10,578 nt of DNA. It comes from Desulfofustis sp. (lineage in GTDB: Bacteria > Desulfobacterota > Desulfobulbia > Desulfobulbales > Desulfocapsaceae). Where the stretch lies: positions 1-10,578 of the forward strand of contig JARFQM010000058.1 in assembly GCA_029287755.1 (NCBI GenBank), given 5' to 3'. Within the stretch, counting starts at the first letter, position 1. Each line of letters begins with the position of its first letter. This document shows, piece after piece, positions 1 to 7,163 of this stretch. The position numbers and the translations under genes were made by a program. The notes beneath the pieces were generated by a model. It had not been told where the DNA came from. It ran no database searches and saw only the letters and a program-made list of their open reading frames with translations.

Positions 1-216
1 ACCATGGTGTGCGAATACCATGTGTGCGTGCTGCCTAAATCAAAAATTTATGCGGACGGATACGATGCCGAGGAGCAGCTGCGCGCCTTCATGCAGGATG
101 CTCCGACCTATACCGCCTTTATTACCGGCCCGAGCCGGACGGCGGACATCGAGCGAGTGCTCTCCATTGGTGTACATGGACCGCTCGAGCTTCATATATT
201 GCTGATGGAGGATTGA
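1..216 (+). CDS. lutC: LutC-type lactate utilisation protein, 3' end only
   Basis: This is the C-terminal part of a LUD-domain (DUF162) protein of the LutC/LdhG type. The reading frame is open from the first base, so the gene starts outside the window; the ATG at position 4 is an internal Met. The visible 71 residues carry the family's closing signature: a beta strand with HVCVLPKSKI, then GPSRTADIE and GVHGPLELHILL, the glycine- and arginine-rich nucleotide-binding-like end of LutC proteins. LutC works with LutA and LutB in the iron-sulfur L-lactate dehydrogenase complex in the cytoplasm (family knowledge). The next gene is the fused LutB/LutA partner and its start is only 2 nt past this stop, so the two are translated together. 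The role within the complex is inferred; the identification is strong from motif plus context. Confidence 0.85.
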   Translation, partial: TMVCEYHVCVLPKSKIYADGYDAEEQLRAFMQDAPTYTAFITGPSRTADIERVLSIGVHGPLELHILLMED

Positions 217-218
217 TC

Positions 219-2381
219 ATGCCGGAAACAAAGAGCCTGAAGACATATCGGAAAGAGTGCCAGGAATCTCTTGACAACGAATATCTGCGTTCGGCGCTCG
301 ACAAATTCGCCGTGGCCTACCGGGTAGGAAGGGATAAAGCCTTCTCGGAGATCGATGTGGACCAGCTGGTTTCCGAAGTGGCCGAGATGAAGGACGAGAC
401 CCTCAAAAGCCTGGATCGCTATCTCGAGCAGTTCACCCGCAAAGCCGAAGAAGCAGGAGTGGTGGTTCACTATGCCAAGGATGCCGAAGAGGCCAACAAG
501 ATTATCAACGAGATCGGCAAGCATGCCGGCTGCCGTAAGGTAATCAAAACCAAATCAATGACCGCGGAAGAGACCCATCTGTCCCATGCCATGGTCGCTG
601 AGGGCTTCGAGGTGACTGAAACCGACCTGGGCGAGTGGATCATTCAGCTGCGCCACGAGCCGCCGTCCCACATGGTTATGCCGGCCATTCACCTGTCCCG
701 CTACCATGTCAGGGATCTCTTTTCCGAAGTGACCGGTCAACAGGAAGATGAAGAAATCGAAAAGCTGGTCAAGGTGGCCCGGCACCAGATGCGGCGAAAA
801 TTTGTCGAAGGTGAGCTGGGCATAACCGGAGCCAACTTCGGCGTGGCCGAGACCGGATCCATCGGCATCGTCACCAACGAGGGCAATGCCCGGCTGGTGA
901 CCAGCCTGCCGCGGGTGCACGTGGCGCTGCTGGGTATCGACAAACTGGTCCCCACCATTGGCGACGCCTTGTCCCAGGTCAAGGTGCTGACCAGAAATGC
1001 CACCGCCCAGCCGATCACCTCCTACGTGACCTGGGTCACCGGCGCCAATGAATGCGGCGCCAGTGAGGGTGAGAGAAAGGAGGTCCACTACGTGCTGCTC
1101 GACAACGGCCGGCGTGAAATGGTTGCCGATCCGCTCTTCTCCCAGGTCTTCAGGTGTGTGCGCTGCGGTGCCTGCGCCAACGTCTGCCCGGTTTACCGGC
1201 TGGTGGGGGGGCACAAGATGGGGCATGTCTACATTGGCGCCATCGGCTTGATTCTCACCTATTTTTTTCATGGTGAGGAAAACGCCAAACATCTGGTTCA
1301 GAACTGCATAAACTGCGAAGCCTGCAAGGACATCTGCGCCGGCGGCATCGACCTGCCGCGGCTGATCAAGGAAATTCATGCCCGTATTCAGGACAAAGAC
1401 GGACAGCCCCTGCCGAGCCTGCTGCTGGGCAAGATCATGAGAAACAGAAAGCTCTTTCACACTCTGCTTAGAACCGCCAAGTGGGCTCAGAAGCCGGTAA
1501 AGGGAGAGGACGGCTTCATGCGGCATCTGCCCATGATGTTCTTCAAGGAACATGATTTCAAAGCACTGCCGGCGATCGCCGAAAAACCGTTTCGCGATGT
1601 CTGGCTGGAAATAAAGCCCCGGGTGGAAAACCCGAAATACAGGGTGGGACTGTTTTCCGGTTGTGTACAGGATTTCGTCTATCCCGAGCAGATGATCGCC
1701 GCGGTCGAGCTGTTCCAGGATCACGATGTGGCCATGGTTTTTCCAATGGAGCAGTCCTGCTGCGGGCTGCCCGTCCAGATGATGGGCGACAAGAAGGTGT
1801 CAAAGGACGTGGCCCTGCAGAACCTCAAGGCCTTCGTCGGTGAAGAGGTGGATTATATAGTCACCCTCTGCGCTTCCTGCGCCTCCCATCTGAAGCACAC
1901 CTATCCGGTACTGCTCGACGATAATCCCACCCTGGCCGAACAGCTCGGCGACTTCTGCGACAAGGTTATCGACCTGTCCTCATTTGTCCATGATGTACTC
2001 AAGGTCACCCCTGATGACTTTGACGGGGACGGGAAAAAAGTAACCTTTCATGCGCCCTGCCACCTGTGTCGAGGGCTCGGGGTGCATGATGCGCCTGGCA
2101 ATCTGATGCGCACCGCCGGGATGGATTATATCGAGGCAGCCGAAGCCGAAGTCTGCTGCGGTTTCGGTGGAACTTACTCGGCCAAGTTTCCGGAGCTCTC
2201 CGCCCAGCTTCTCGACAATAAATTGAACAACGTCGAGGATACCGGGGCCGACCTGCTGCTGACCGATTGTCCCGGCTGCATCATGCAGCTCAGGGGGGGG
2301 CTTAAAAAACGCGATTCCAAAACGGAAGTCAAACATACCATCGAAGCGCTGGCCGAGAGGCGAAAGAAAAAGAAGCGGTGA
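219..2381 (+). CDS. ldhH: Fused LutB-LutA L-lactate dehydrogenase iron-sulfur protein (LdhH-like)
   Basis: This 720-residue protein fuses two Lut subunits. Residues about 60-300 form a LUD domain with GANFGVAETGSIGIV near 204. A ferredoxin-like dicluster follows: C313-x2-C-x2-C-x3-CP (C313, C316, C319, C323) and C363, C366, C369, C373. The C-terminal half has two cysteine-rich CCG domains of the LutA/GlpC/HdrB kind, with GCVQ, CC at 514-515, CASC, then HAPCH, CC at 646-647 and DCPGC. It should oxidise L-lactate to pyruvate and pass electrons to the quinone or periplasmic pool as part of a cytoplasmic, membrane-associated complex (family knowledge). A frame start exists at TTG 213, but the GGAG at 207-210 is 8 nt from ATG 219 and only 2 nt from the TTG, so ATG is chosen. 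It follows lutC directly. Separate lutA and lutB genes are the Bacillus arrangement; the fusion is typical of sulfate reducers. The C-terminus is very lysine-rich. Confidence 0.9.
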   Translation: MPETKSLKTYRKECQESLDNEYLRSALDKFAVAYRVGRDKAFSEIDVDQLVSEVAEMKDETLKSLDRYLEQFTRKAEEAGVVVHYAKDAEEANKIINEIGKHAGCRKVIKTKSMTAEETHLSHAMVAEGFEVTETDLGEWIIQLRHEPPSHMVMPAIHLSRYHVRDLFSEVTGQQEDEEIEKLVKVARHQMRRKFVEGELGITGANFGVAETGSIGIVTNEGNARLVTSLPRVHVALLGIDKLVPTIGDALSQVKVLTRNATAQPITSYVTWVTGANECGASEGERKEVHYVLLDNGRREMVADPLFSQVFRCVRCGACANVCPVYRLVGGHKMGHVYIGAIGLILTYFFHGEENAKHLVQNCINCEACKDICAGGIDLPRLIKEIHARIQDKDGQPLPSLLLGKIMRNRKLFHTLLRTAKWAQKPVKGEDGFMRHLPMMFFKEHDFKALPAIAEKPFRDVWLEIKPRVENPKYRVGLFSGCVQDFVYPEQMIAAVELFQDHDVAMVFPMEQSCCGLPVQMMGDKKVSKDVALQNLKAFVGEEVDYIVTLCASCASHLKHTYPVLLDDNPTLAEQLGDFCDKVIDLSSFVHDVLKVTPDDFDGDGKKVTFHAPCHLCRGLGVHDAPGNLMRTAGMDYIEAAEAEVCCGFGGTYSAKFPELSAQLLDNKLNNVEDTGADLLLTDCPGCIMQLRGGLKKRDSKTEVKHTIEALAERRKKKKR

Positions 2382-2458
2382 ACATCAGGGCTTTTGCACA
2401 CCGGGACCGAGAACTGGTTATCGACCTCTGGCCGCGCCGCTGGACTGCAGCTGACTGA
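2378..2458 (+). pseudogene. N-terminal stub of a GNAT acetyltransferase (YpeA-like)
   Basis: A GTG codon overlaps the stop of the upstream gene (GTGA, 4 bp), the usual layout of a coupled downstream gene. The 26 residues it opens read VNIRAFAHRDRELVIDLW and then drift into PRRWTAAD before a TGA at 2456-2458. The pattern I-R-x-F-x-x-x-D-x-x-x-V-I-x-L-W-x-R matches the first strand and helix of GNAT N-acetyltransferases such as YpeA, as I recall that family's start. The acetyl-CoA binding core is absent and the next real gene begins 6 nt later, so if this reading is right only the first sixth of the gene survives. The overlap and N-terminal pattern are seen; the origin as a truncated GNAT is inferred. 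It could also be a chance short peptide. Confidence 0.45.
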
Positions 2459-2464
2459 AAGTCA

Positions 2465-3247
2465 ATGTCAAAGACCGTCATCTGGATACTGTTTCTTGCC
2501 GGTCTGGGGTACGCCTGTGTGATTCTGCTGCTCTATCTGCGTCAGAGAAGCATGATCTACTACCCTCATCCTGAAGTCAGCTCGACGGCAGCCGAGCCAC
2601 TGTGGCTCGAAAACGGAGGACATAGACTGAAGATATGGCAGACTGCGCCGGGCCGGGCATCTGGGGTTCTCTACTTTGGCGGCAACGCCGAGAATGTCTT
2701 GCACAGCCTGGCCGAGTTGGAACGGCTCTATCCAGACAGTTCCTTGTACCTGATGAACTATCGCGGCTATGGTGGAAGCAGCGGGAGCCCGTCGGAAGAG
2801 GCATTGTTGGCGGATGCGGTCGCTTTGTATGACAAGGTGGCCTCCACCCATGAGGATATAGTGGTCATGGGCCGCAGCCTGGGAACCGGGGTGGCCGTAT
2901 ATCTGGCGAGCCAGCGGCCGATAAGAGCCATGGTGCTGGTATCGCCCTATGCAAGCATGGTCGCCCTGGCGCGCCATTACTATCCGCTGCTGCCGGTGAA
3001 CCCGTTGCTGAAGGACCGCTTTGAGTCACAGCTTCGCGCACCTCAGATTTCGGTGCCTGTACTGGCTCTGATAGCGGGACGTGACGAGGTTATTCCTGCT
3101 AAGATAAGTACCGGCCTGGTCGACTCCTTCACCCAGGGCAACCTGGAAAAAGTGGTGATCGAGGGGGCCGGGCACAACACCATCCAGGAATATGTCGAGT
3201 ATCACCAGGCCATCCAACGTTTCATGAAAAGAATCTGGGCAGAGTGA
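2465..3247 (+). CDS. Membrane-anchored alpha/beta hydrolase (BEM46/FAM108-like)
   Basis: This 260-residue protein has a hydrophobic N-terminal helix (about residues 4-25, no obvious cleavage site) and then a serine hydrolase fold. The likely triad is visible: nucleophile S138 in GRSLG, D207 in AGRDEVIP and H237 in EGAGHN. The oxyanion-hole region is FGGNAEN near 71-77. The block NYRGYGGSSGSPSEE (98-112) is characteristic of the BEM46/FAM108 group of hydrolases. It probably sits on the inner membrane with the catalytic domain facing one side; the substrate is unknown and may be an ester, thioester or lipid. Its end overlaps the start of the DUF3465 gene by 4 bp, so the two are probably translated together. 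No strong Shine-Dalgarno is visible before the ATG. The fold is confident; the function is open. Confidence 0.85.
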   Translation: MSKTVIWILFLAGLGYACVILLLYLRQRSMIYYPHPEVSSTAAEPLWLENGGHRLKIWQTAPGRASGVLYFGGNAENVLHSLAELERLYPDSSLYLMNYRGYGGSSGSPSEEALLADAVALYDKVASTHEDIVVMGRSLGTGVAVYLASQRPIRAMVLVSPYASMVALARHYYPLLPVNPLLKDRFESQLRAPQISVPVLALIAGRDEVIPAKISTGLVDSFTQGNLEKVVIEGAGHNTIQEYVEYHQAIQRFMKRIWAE

Positions 3248-3681
3248 AACACAGGCAGATACTGTTATACGTCCTGCTGGTCATTTTGATTCTTGCCGGC
3301 TTCTACGAGCAGGGCTATTTCAGGCTTGGTGGAGGCGGGGCCGCAGGAGATGCGGCACAGCTCGCTTCTGCGTTTGAACACCGGAAGAGCAATCTGCAGA
3401 TCGAAGGGGCGGGTCTGGTTGAGAAAGTTCTCAAAGACGATGTTGACGGGATTCGCCACCAGAGGATCATTCTCCGCATCAGCGACACGCAGACGGTACT
3501 TATCGCCCACAACATAGATCTTGCGCCCCGGGTTGAGAACATCGGCAAGGGTGACCGACTGGAGTTCTTCGGTGAGTATGAGTGGAACAAGAAGGGCGGT
3601 GTCATACACTGGACCCACCGCGACCCTGCCAACCGACATGTGGACGGCTGGCTCAAACATAAGGGCAAGTTATACCAGTAG
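3244..3681 (+). CDS. DUF3465 family protein, membrane-anchored or exported
   Basis: The protein is 145 residues and starts with GTG inside the stop of the hydrolase gene (GTGA overlap). Residues about 6-20 are a hydrophobic segment that may be a signal anchor. The rest carries the DUF3465 signature blocks: VLKDDVDGIRHQRIILR, IAHNIDLAPR, GDRLEFFGEYEWN, GGVIHWTHRDP and GWLKHKGKLY. These conserved blocks, rich in His, Asn and Trp, resemble an OB-like, nuclease-associated fold. The family has no established biochemical role that I know of, so no function is assigned. The overlap with a membrane-anchored hydrolase suggests a joint envelope role, which is inference. Identification to family is strong because almost every conserved block is present. 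Confidence 0.85.
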   Translation: MKHRQILLYVLLVILILAGFYEQGYFRLGGGGAAGDAAQLASAFEHRKSNLQIEGAGLVEKVLKDDVDGIRHQRIILRISDTQTVLIAHNIDLAPRVENIGKGDRLEFFGEYEWNKKGGVIHWTHRDPANRHVDGWLKHKGKLYQ

Positions 3682-3737
3682 TGTACCGACGCCACGTGTA
3701 GGAGGTGAGGGTGCCTTAAACCAGCGAGGGAAACCAG

Positions 3738-4289
3738 ATGAGTTTAGACGAGGTGCAGAGCCAAAATTACCTGCAGCAGCTTTACCAGATGAGCGGCGGC
3801 GATGTTTCTGCAGAAGTGTCGATGTACGATATTGGCGCAGCCCTTGGGCTGGACCGTCCTGAGGCCGGTGCCATAGCTGAAGACCTCATCATCGATGGGT
3901 ACGCCGAGTTGAGAAATCTCACCGGCGGCATCAGTATTACCTCGACAGGTTTGCGGTTGCTCAAGGTTGACGCCGGCACCACTGCCGATGGCTCAAGTGA
4001 AGCACGACTGCTCCTTGGCGGGGCCGAACTGCTTGGGCCGGAGGTGGTCGAAGCGGTTGCGGCTCTGGTCGATGAGCTCAAGAAGGCCGCAACAGAAGGC
4101 GGGTTTGGCTACGAGCAGGTGGAAGAGTTGGTCATCGACATAAAAACCCTGGAAATCCACCTTCTGTCGAGTCGTCCGAAGACAGCAATAGTACGGGAAA
4201 TATTGAGATCGGCGGCCAACCTGCTGGCTGAAAAGGAGTCCTGCCTGGCACTGGCCGAACAGATACGTCAGGCACTTGCAGGGCGCTGA
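3738..4289 (+). CDS. Hypothetical protein with winged-helix-like N-terminus
   Basis: I do not recognise this 183-residue protein as a named family. The first 75 residues look like a winged helix: a helix (QNYLQQLYQMSGG), a helix-turn-helix (VSMYDIGAALGLDRPEAG and the following AEDLIIDGYAEL), then a short wing with GGISITSTGLRLL. The middle, about 76-95, is low-complexity and acidic to glycine-rich. The last 90 residues are amphipathic helices, which may be a dimerisation or sensing part. No metal or catalytic motif is obvious. The start is ATG 3738, with GAGG at 3726-3729 about 8 nt upstream. It lies 56 bp after the DUF3465 gene on the same strand and faces asd end to end. A DNA-binding regulator is possible, but this rests on secondary-structure pattern only. 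Confidence 0.75.
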   Translation: MSLDEVQSQNYLQQLYQMSGGDVSAEVSMYDIGAALGLDRPEAGAIAEDLIIDGYAELRNLTGGISITSTGLRLLKVDAGTTADGSSEARLLLGGAELLGPEVVEAVAALVDELKKAATEGGFGYEQVEELVIDIKTLEIHLLSSRPKTAIVREILRSAANLLAEKESCLALAEQIRQALAGR

Positions 4290-4330
4290 TTAGCGACCCA
4301 CCCCAGACTCGGAGTTTTGTTCTGCGAACT

Positions 4331-5464
4331 CTAAGCAGCGCCGCCTTTACCCGCGTGGACCAGGATAATCTTCAGTATCCGCCTGAGCGGTTCCGCCGCT
4401 CCCCAGAGAAGCTGGTCGCCGACCGTGAAGGCGGTCAGATAACCGGGGCCCATGTTCAGCTTGCGCACCCGGCCGACGCGGATATCAAGCGTCCCGGAGA
4501 CTTGGGTGGGCGTTAATTCCTCGCTGCTGATGTGCCGATCGTTGGCAATAATCCTGACCCATTGGTTATGGCCCGCGATGATCTCCTCGATTTCAGTGAC
4601 GGGCAGATCTTCTCGCAGCTTAATGGTGAATGCCTGGGAGTGACAGCGCATGGTGCCGATGCGAACGCAAAGCCCATCGACGGGGATGATGTTTCCACCG
4701 GTCCGGCCAAGAATCTTGTTGGTCTCGGAAACGCCTTTCCATTCCTCTTTGCTCTGACCATTTTCGACGGCTACATCGATCCACGGGATCAGGCTGGCGG
4801 CCAGCGGCACCCCCCAATTGTCCAGCGGCAGCGAACCGTCGCGCATCTTGGCGGTGATGGTCTGGTCGATTTCGAGAATGGCTGAGGCCGGGTCGGCGAG
4901 CAGCGAGGATACCTCGCTTGCCAGCGCCCCCATCTGGGAGATTAGCTCTCGCATATTCTTGGCCCCGGCTCCACTTGCCGCCTGGTAGGTCATCGAGGTG
5001 ATCCATTCGATCAGGTCGCGCTCAAACAGCCCGCCGAGGGCCATCATCATCAGTGAAACGGTGCAGTTGCCGCCGATATAGTTCTTGATGCCGCTGTTCA
5101 ATCCCTGATCTATGACAGCCCGGTTCACCGGGTCGAGCACGATAAGGGCATCATCTTCCATACGCAGAGCGGAGGCGGCATCGACCCAGTAGCCCTGCCA
5201 GGATGATCTCAGTTCGGAGAAGACTCGGTTGGTATAACCGCTCCCCTGGCAGGAGACGATGGCATCCATTTCAGCAAGCAGTTCTAGATCGGTCGCGTTC
5301 TTGAGCGGTGTTGATCCGTGGCCGACATCAGGGCCGGGCTCTCCGGTCTGTGACGTGGTGAAAAAGTGAGGTTCGAAGTCCTGAAAATCATCTTCCTCGA
5401 TCATTCTGTTCATCAGAACCGAACCAACCATCCCCCTCCATCCGACAAAACCAACTTTATACAT
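4331..5464 (-). CDS. asd: Aspartate-semialdehyde dehydrogenase (Gram-negative type)
   Basis: Asd reduces aspartyl phosphate to aspartate 4-semialdehyde with NADPH in the cytoplasm, the branch point to lysine/diaminopimelate, threonine and methionine. The 377-residue product matches the E. coli-type enzyme along its length. The N-terminal NADP-binding strand is [14 protein letters not shown] (about 4-17). The catalytic cysteine is C134 in [10 protein letters not shown], with Q161 in TYQAASGAG as a substrate contact and R268 and H275 in [13 protein letters not shown]. The C-terminal block is [28 protein letters not shown]. It is about ten residues longer than E. coli Asd at the C-terminus. The start is ATG at 5464-5462 behind GGGGTGAGAG. 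No other biosynthetic gene is adjacent. It converges on the winged-helix gene with a 41-bp gap. Function is near certain. Confidence 0.97.
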   Translation of the reverse strand: MYKVGFVGWRGMVGSVLMNRMIEEDDFQDFEPHFFTTSQTGEPGPDVGHGSTPLKNATDLELLAEMDAIVSCQGSGYTNRVFSELRSSWQGYWVDAASALRMEDDALIVLDPVNRAVIDQGLNSGIKNYIGGNCTVSLMMMALGGLFERDLIEWITSMTYQAASGAGAKNMRELISQMGALASEVSSLLADPASAILEIDQTITAKMRDGSLPLDNWGVPLAASLIPWIDVAVENGQSKEEWKGVSETNKILGRTGGNIIPVDGLCVRIGTMRCHSQAFTIKLREDLPVTEIEEIIAGHNQWVRIIANDRHISSEELTPTQVSGTLDIRVGRVRKLNMGPGYLTAFTVGDQLLWGAAEPLRRILKIILVHAGKGGAA

Positions 5465-5467
5465 CTC

Positions 5468-5647
5468 TCACCCCGTTTTTATGCTTACTAAAGAGCAGTC
5501 CCCAGTGATCAATCCATCAATCTGAAACTGTTCAATAACAGATAACAACGCATACGACAAGGCGCTATCTATTGCGCAGATTTTATCGCGGGAGGCCGTC
5601 TTCCCGAGGTTTTCCAACCTGGTGTTTAGCGCCGATGGATAAAGTCT
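5468..5647 (-). pseudogene. Small protein-like reading frame lacking a start, directly upstream of asd
   Basis: On the minus strand a frame stays open for 59 codons and stops with a TGA 3 nt before the asd ATG; this stop lies within the asd ribosome-binding region. The predicted peptide looks protein-like rather than random: SALNTRLENLGKTASRDK, then ICAIDSALSYALLSVIEQF and IDGLITGD, which suggest two or three helices. There is no ATG in the frame; the only usual start is TTG at 5617-5615 with no clear ribosome-binding site. An ATG at 5672-5670, just after the upstream gene, opens a different frame (MRRRRAPIK), so a single-base frameshift could link the two. Either it is a degraded small gene once coupled to asd or a TTG-started 49-residue protein. 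I do not recognise a family. Confidence 0.35.
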
Positions 5648-5680
5648 TTATGGGCGCACGGCGCCGCCTCATCCGACCGC

Positions 5681-6091
5681 TCAGCGATCAAAGCCGAAAT
5701 AGGTGGAAAGGAACCGGTGGATCCCCTCACTCTTGAATTTCTCAGGATCCCAGTTTTGGTCGGAAACGATGTGGCGATAGCTGTCTTTGAGCACATACGC
5801 CTCGGCGGTGAAGATATTGTTGTCGGTCATGACCTGGACAGGGCGACGCTCATAGATGCTCCCTTCAAACTCATCGAGCCGGAACACATCCTCCTCATCG
5901 AGATTCAGATAGAGAACGCCGACAACCCTCTCATTAACAGGGCCGGGCAGCATCGCCGGATAGTGTTCATGCAGCAGTGCCCGGCGGACAAAACCGGATA
6001 CGGTGCCCGGGTGGTGTTGATACCTTCCACTCACAACCCTGTTCCAGACCTGCTCGAACATCAGCGAGCCATAGGTGAAGATATGTGTCAT
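5681..6091 (-). CDS. Gamma-glutamylcyclotransferase-like (AIG2-like) protein
   Basis: This 136-residue protein has the GGCT/AIG2 beta-barrel signature: the N-terminal strand and phosphate-binding-like loop IFTYGSLM (residues 4-11), the conserved VSGFVRRALLHEHYPAMLPG block, GVLYLNL, and the acidic motif DEFEGSIYERR with E76 as the likely catalytic base. Related enzymes cyclise gamma-glutamyl groups to 5-oxoproline; the exact substrate here is unknown. A longer frame begins at TTG 6124, but the ATG at 6091-6089 overlaps the stop of the upstream reading frame (ATGA) and begins right before MTHIFTYGSL, where the family normally starts. The gene is transcribed on the minus strand behind a degraded membrane-protein gene and a candidate promoter at 6486-6514. 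Family assignment is solid; substrate specificity is not. Confidence 0.85.
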   Translation of the reverse strand: MTHIFTYGSLMFEQVWNRVVSGRYQHHPGTVSGFVRRALLHEHYPAMLPGPVNERVVGVLYLNLDEEDVFRLDEFEGSIYERRPVQVMTDNNIFTAEAYVLKDSYRHIVSDQNWDPEKFKSEGIHRFLSTYFGFDR

Positions 6092-6447
6092 TGTCGCCTT
6101 GATTTTGATTTGTGAGCAGCGCAACGCCAGGGTTTAAATACCGAAATCCATACGAACAATATAAGAACGATGCAGTGCCGGGTGCCAAACCATGAGTTCA
6201 TGCGCTGATTATGAAGGTATCCCTCATCGGCAAGCGCCGCCGGGCCGAGTTCGCCCGAGATATTCATCATCGCAGTTTGCCAGGGACCGGGGAAGAAGGT
6301 GCCGAAAAATATCGCTGCACCGGTGATAATCCATTTCAGCAGCAGCCACTGCTGCTTGCAAAGGCCCAGTTGCTGAACAGAGAGTATCCAACAACTGACG
6401 CAAATCAGGTGCAGAACCTTGAGCTGCCTCAGGTATGTGGACTGCAG
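6088..6447 (-). pseudogene. Degraded polytopic membrane protein gene (no ATG, probable internal deletion)
   Basis: The minus strand is open from about 6471 to a TGA at 6090-6088, longer than the first in-frame ATG pair near 6270 suggests. The full frame reads as an inner-membrane protein: LRQLKVLHLICVSCWIL (segment 1), WLLLKWIITGAAIFFGTFF (segment 2), then PGPWQTAM, a loop with YLHNQRMNSWFG, and VLILFVWISVFKPW (segment 3). Proteins I recall with this start and end carry about 40-60 more residues with another membrane segment between WIL and LLLKW, so an internal deletion is likely. An AGGA at 6457-6454 is well placed for a CTG at 6447-6445, which may be a mutated ATG. The stop overlaps the next gene's ATG, so it was once the first gene of a coupled pair. 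The frame is seen; decay is inferred. Confidence 0.5.
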
Positions 6448-6839
6448 CTTTTTTCCTAGGTCAGACCACGGGATTTATGGTGATTACCTTAGGGAAATGC
6501 CCAATCACTGTCAACACCAATGAACCGCTCCGGCGTCACTGGAGAAATGACAAAAAGTGTCAAAGGCTGACAGTAAAAGGCCAAAGAATCGGGTCTAAAA
6601 TTGTCAGGTCTGAGCCACTCGATAGGTGTGTCGAAAGCGAAGCGGGTGGTTCTATTGGTCTTTTGGCACCCTCCATGAAATCAATCCAACAAAACTATAA
6701 TTGGCTCAAATCTTGAATCAGTCTAGTCGAACACTAACCAGCTCCGGGTGACTGTCGGGCAGGGTTCAGGTCCCTATCAAATCGGCAGAGAAGCACCCGT
6801 TACTGCTCCTGGACACCAGAGTAATACCCGGTCGAATAG
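6448..6839. other. Gene-poor stretch with TGTCA/TGACA half-site cluster
   Basis: No convincing gene is seen here. A plus-strand frame at 6435-6716 has no family features or ribosome-binding site. The notable content is five copies of TGTCA or its complement TGACA at 6509, 6548, 6558, 6568 and 6602. The middle three are spaced exactly 10 bp apart in alternating orientation, and the first two of them form the perfect dyad TGACA-AAAAG-TGTCA (6548-6562). The 6509 copy is the -35 box of the minus-strand promoter. This could be an operator region for the divergent units; the regulator is unknown. Confidence 0.35.
6486..6514 (-). promoter_or_regulatory. Sigma70-like promoter for the membrane-remnant/cyclotransferase unit
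   Basis: Reading the minus strand, a perfect TTGACA (6514-6509) is followed after exactly 17 nt by TAAGGT (6491-6486), which matches three of six bases of the -10 consensus. Transcription would start near 6479, about 25 nt before the AGGA ribosome-binding-like site of the degraded gene. Position and spacing support it; the weak -10 limits confidence. Confidence 0.5.
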
Positions 6840-7163
6840 ATGAGCTTTTTACCAAAACACTCTCTTAGCAAAATCATGAGCCGGCTGAAGCGTCCAAAAT
6901 CGGCTGCTCGCCGGCGGCCAGTCAATTCTGTAGAAATTTCCCACGAAGAAGTATACGAGGATCCTACCCTTGAGCGAATCAAGGATCTGCTCATCGAGGC
7001 ATATTCGACGTTCGATGAGACGAGCAGAATGCTGCTGTTGGAGAAGGCCGATCGACTGGAAGCGCAGTTGATAGCAACCTACCGGTCCAGAGGGCTGAGA
7101 ATTACCGCCGACAATATCTGCGGCACCCTTAATGATCACCGCCGGCGGCTCGGCAAGCGCTGA
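6840..7163 (+). CDS. Small basic hypothetical protein
   Basis: This is a 107-residue protein that I do not recognise. The first 30 residues are strongly basic (SRLKRPKSAARRRP). The middle is acidic and helical (EDPTLERIKDLLIEAY then FDETSRMLLLEKADRLEAQL), and the end is basic again (HRRRLGKR). No signal peptide, membrane segment, cysteine or metal motif is present. Two long amphipathic helices with basic tails could fit a nucleic-acid- or protein-binding adaptor, but that is only a shape argument. No good Shine-Dalgarno precedes ATG 6840 or the second Met (ATG about 6876), so the start is uncertain. It is isolated between the gene-poor region and iolC. Codon use resembles its neighbours, which supports a real gene. 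Confidence 0.55.
   Translation: MSFLPKHSLSKIMSRLKRPKSAARRRPVNSVEISHEEVYEDPTLERIKDLLIEAYSTFDETSRMLLLEKADRLEAQLIATYRSRGLRITADNICGTLNDHRRRLGKR

Noticed and set aside
555..1724. Long minus-strand open frame of 389 codons inside the Lut fusion gene
   Set aside because: It is a shadow of the plus-strand gene, caused by GC-rich codon use; the plus frame carries all the cysteine motifs.
4312..4331. Possible bidirectional terminator between the winged-helix gene and asd
   Set aside because: Only short alternative stems are possible (GAGTT/AACTC or GTTC/GAAC) and there is no proper T-run on either strand.
5465..5680. Lysine riboswitch upstream of asd
   Set aside because: The conserved lysine-riboswitch junction and helices could not be seen and the space is mostly taken by a protein-like frame.
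6662..6682. Sigma54-like TGGCAC element
   Set aside because: The GC element at the -12 position with correct spacing is absent.
6435..6716. Plus-strand 93-codon frame in the gene-poor stretch
   Set aside because: It has no ribosome-binding site or family motif, its start lies opposite the membrane-protein remnant, and it runs across the half-site cluster and minus promoter.
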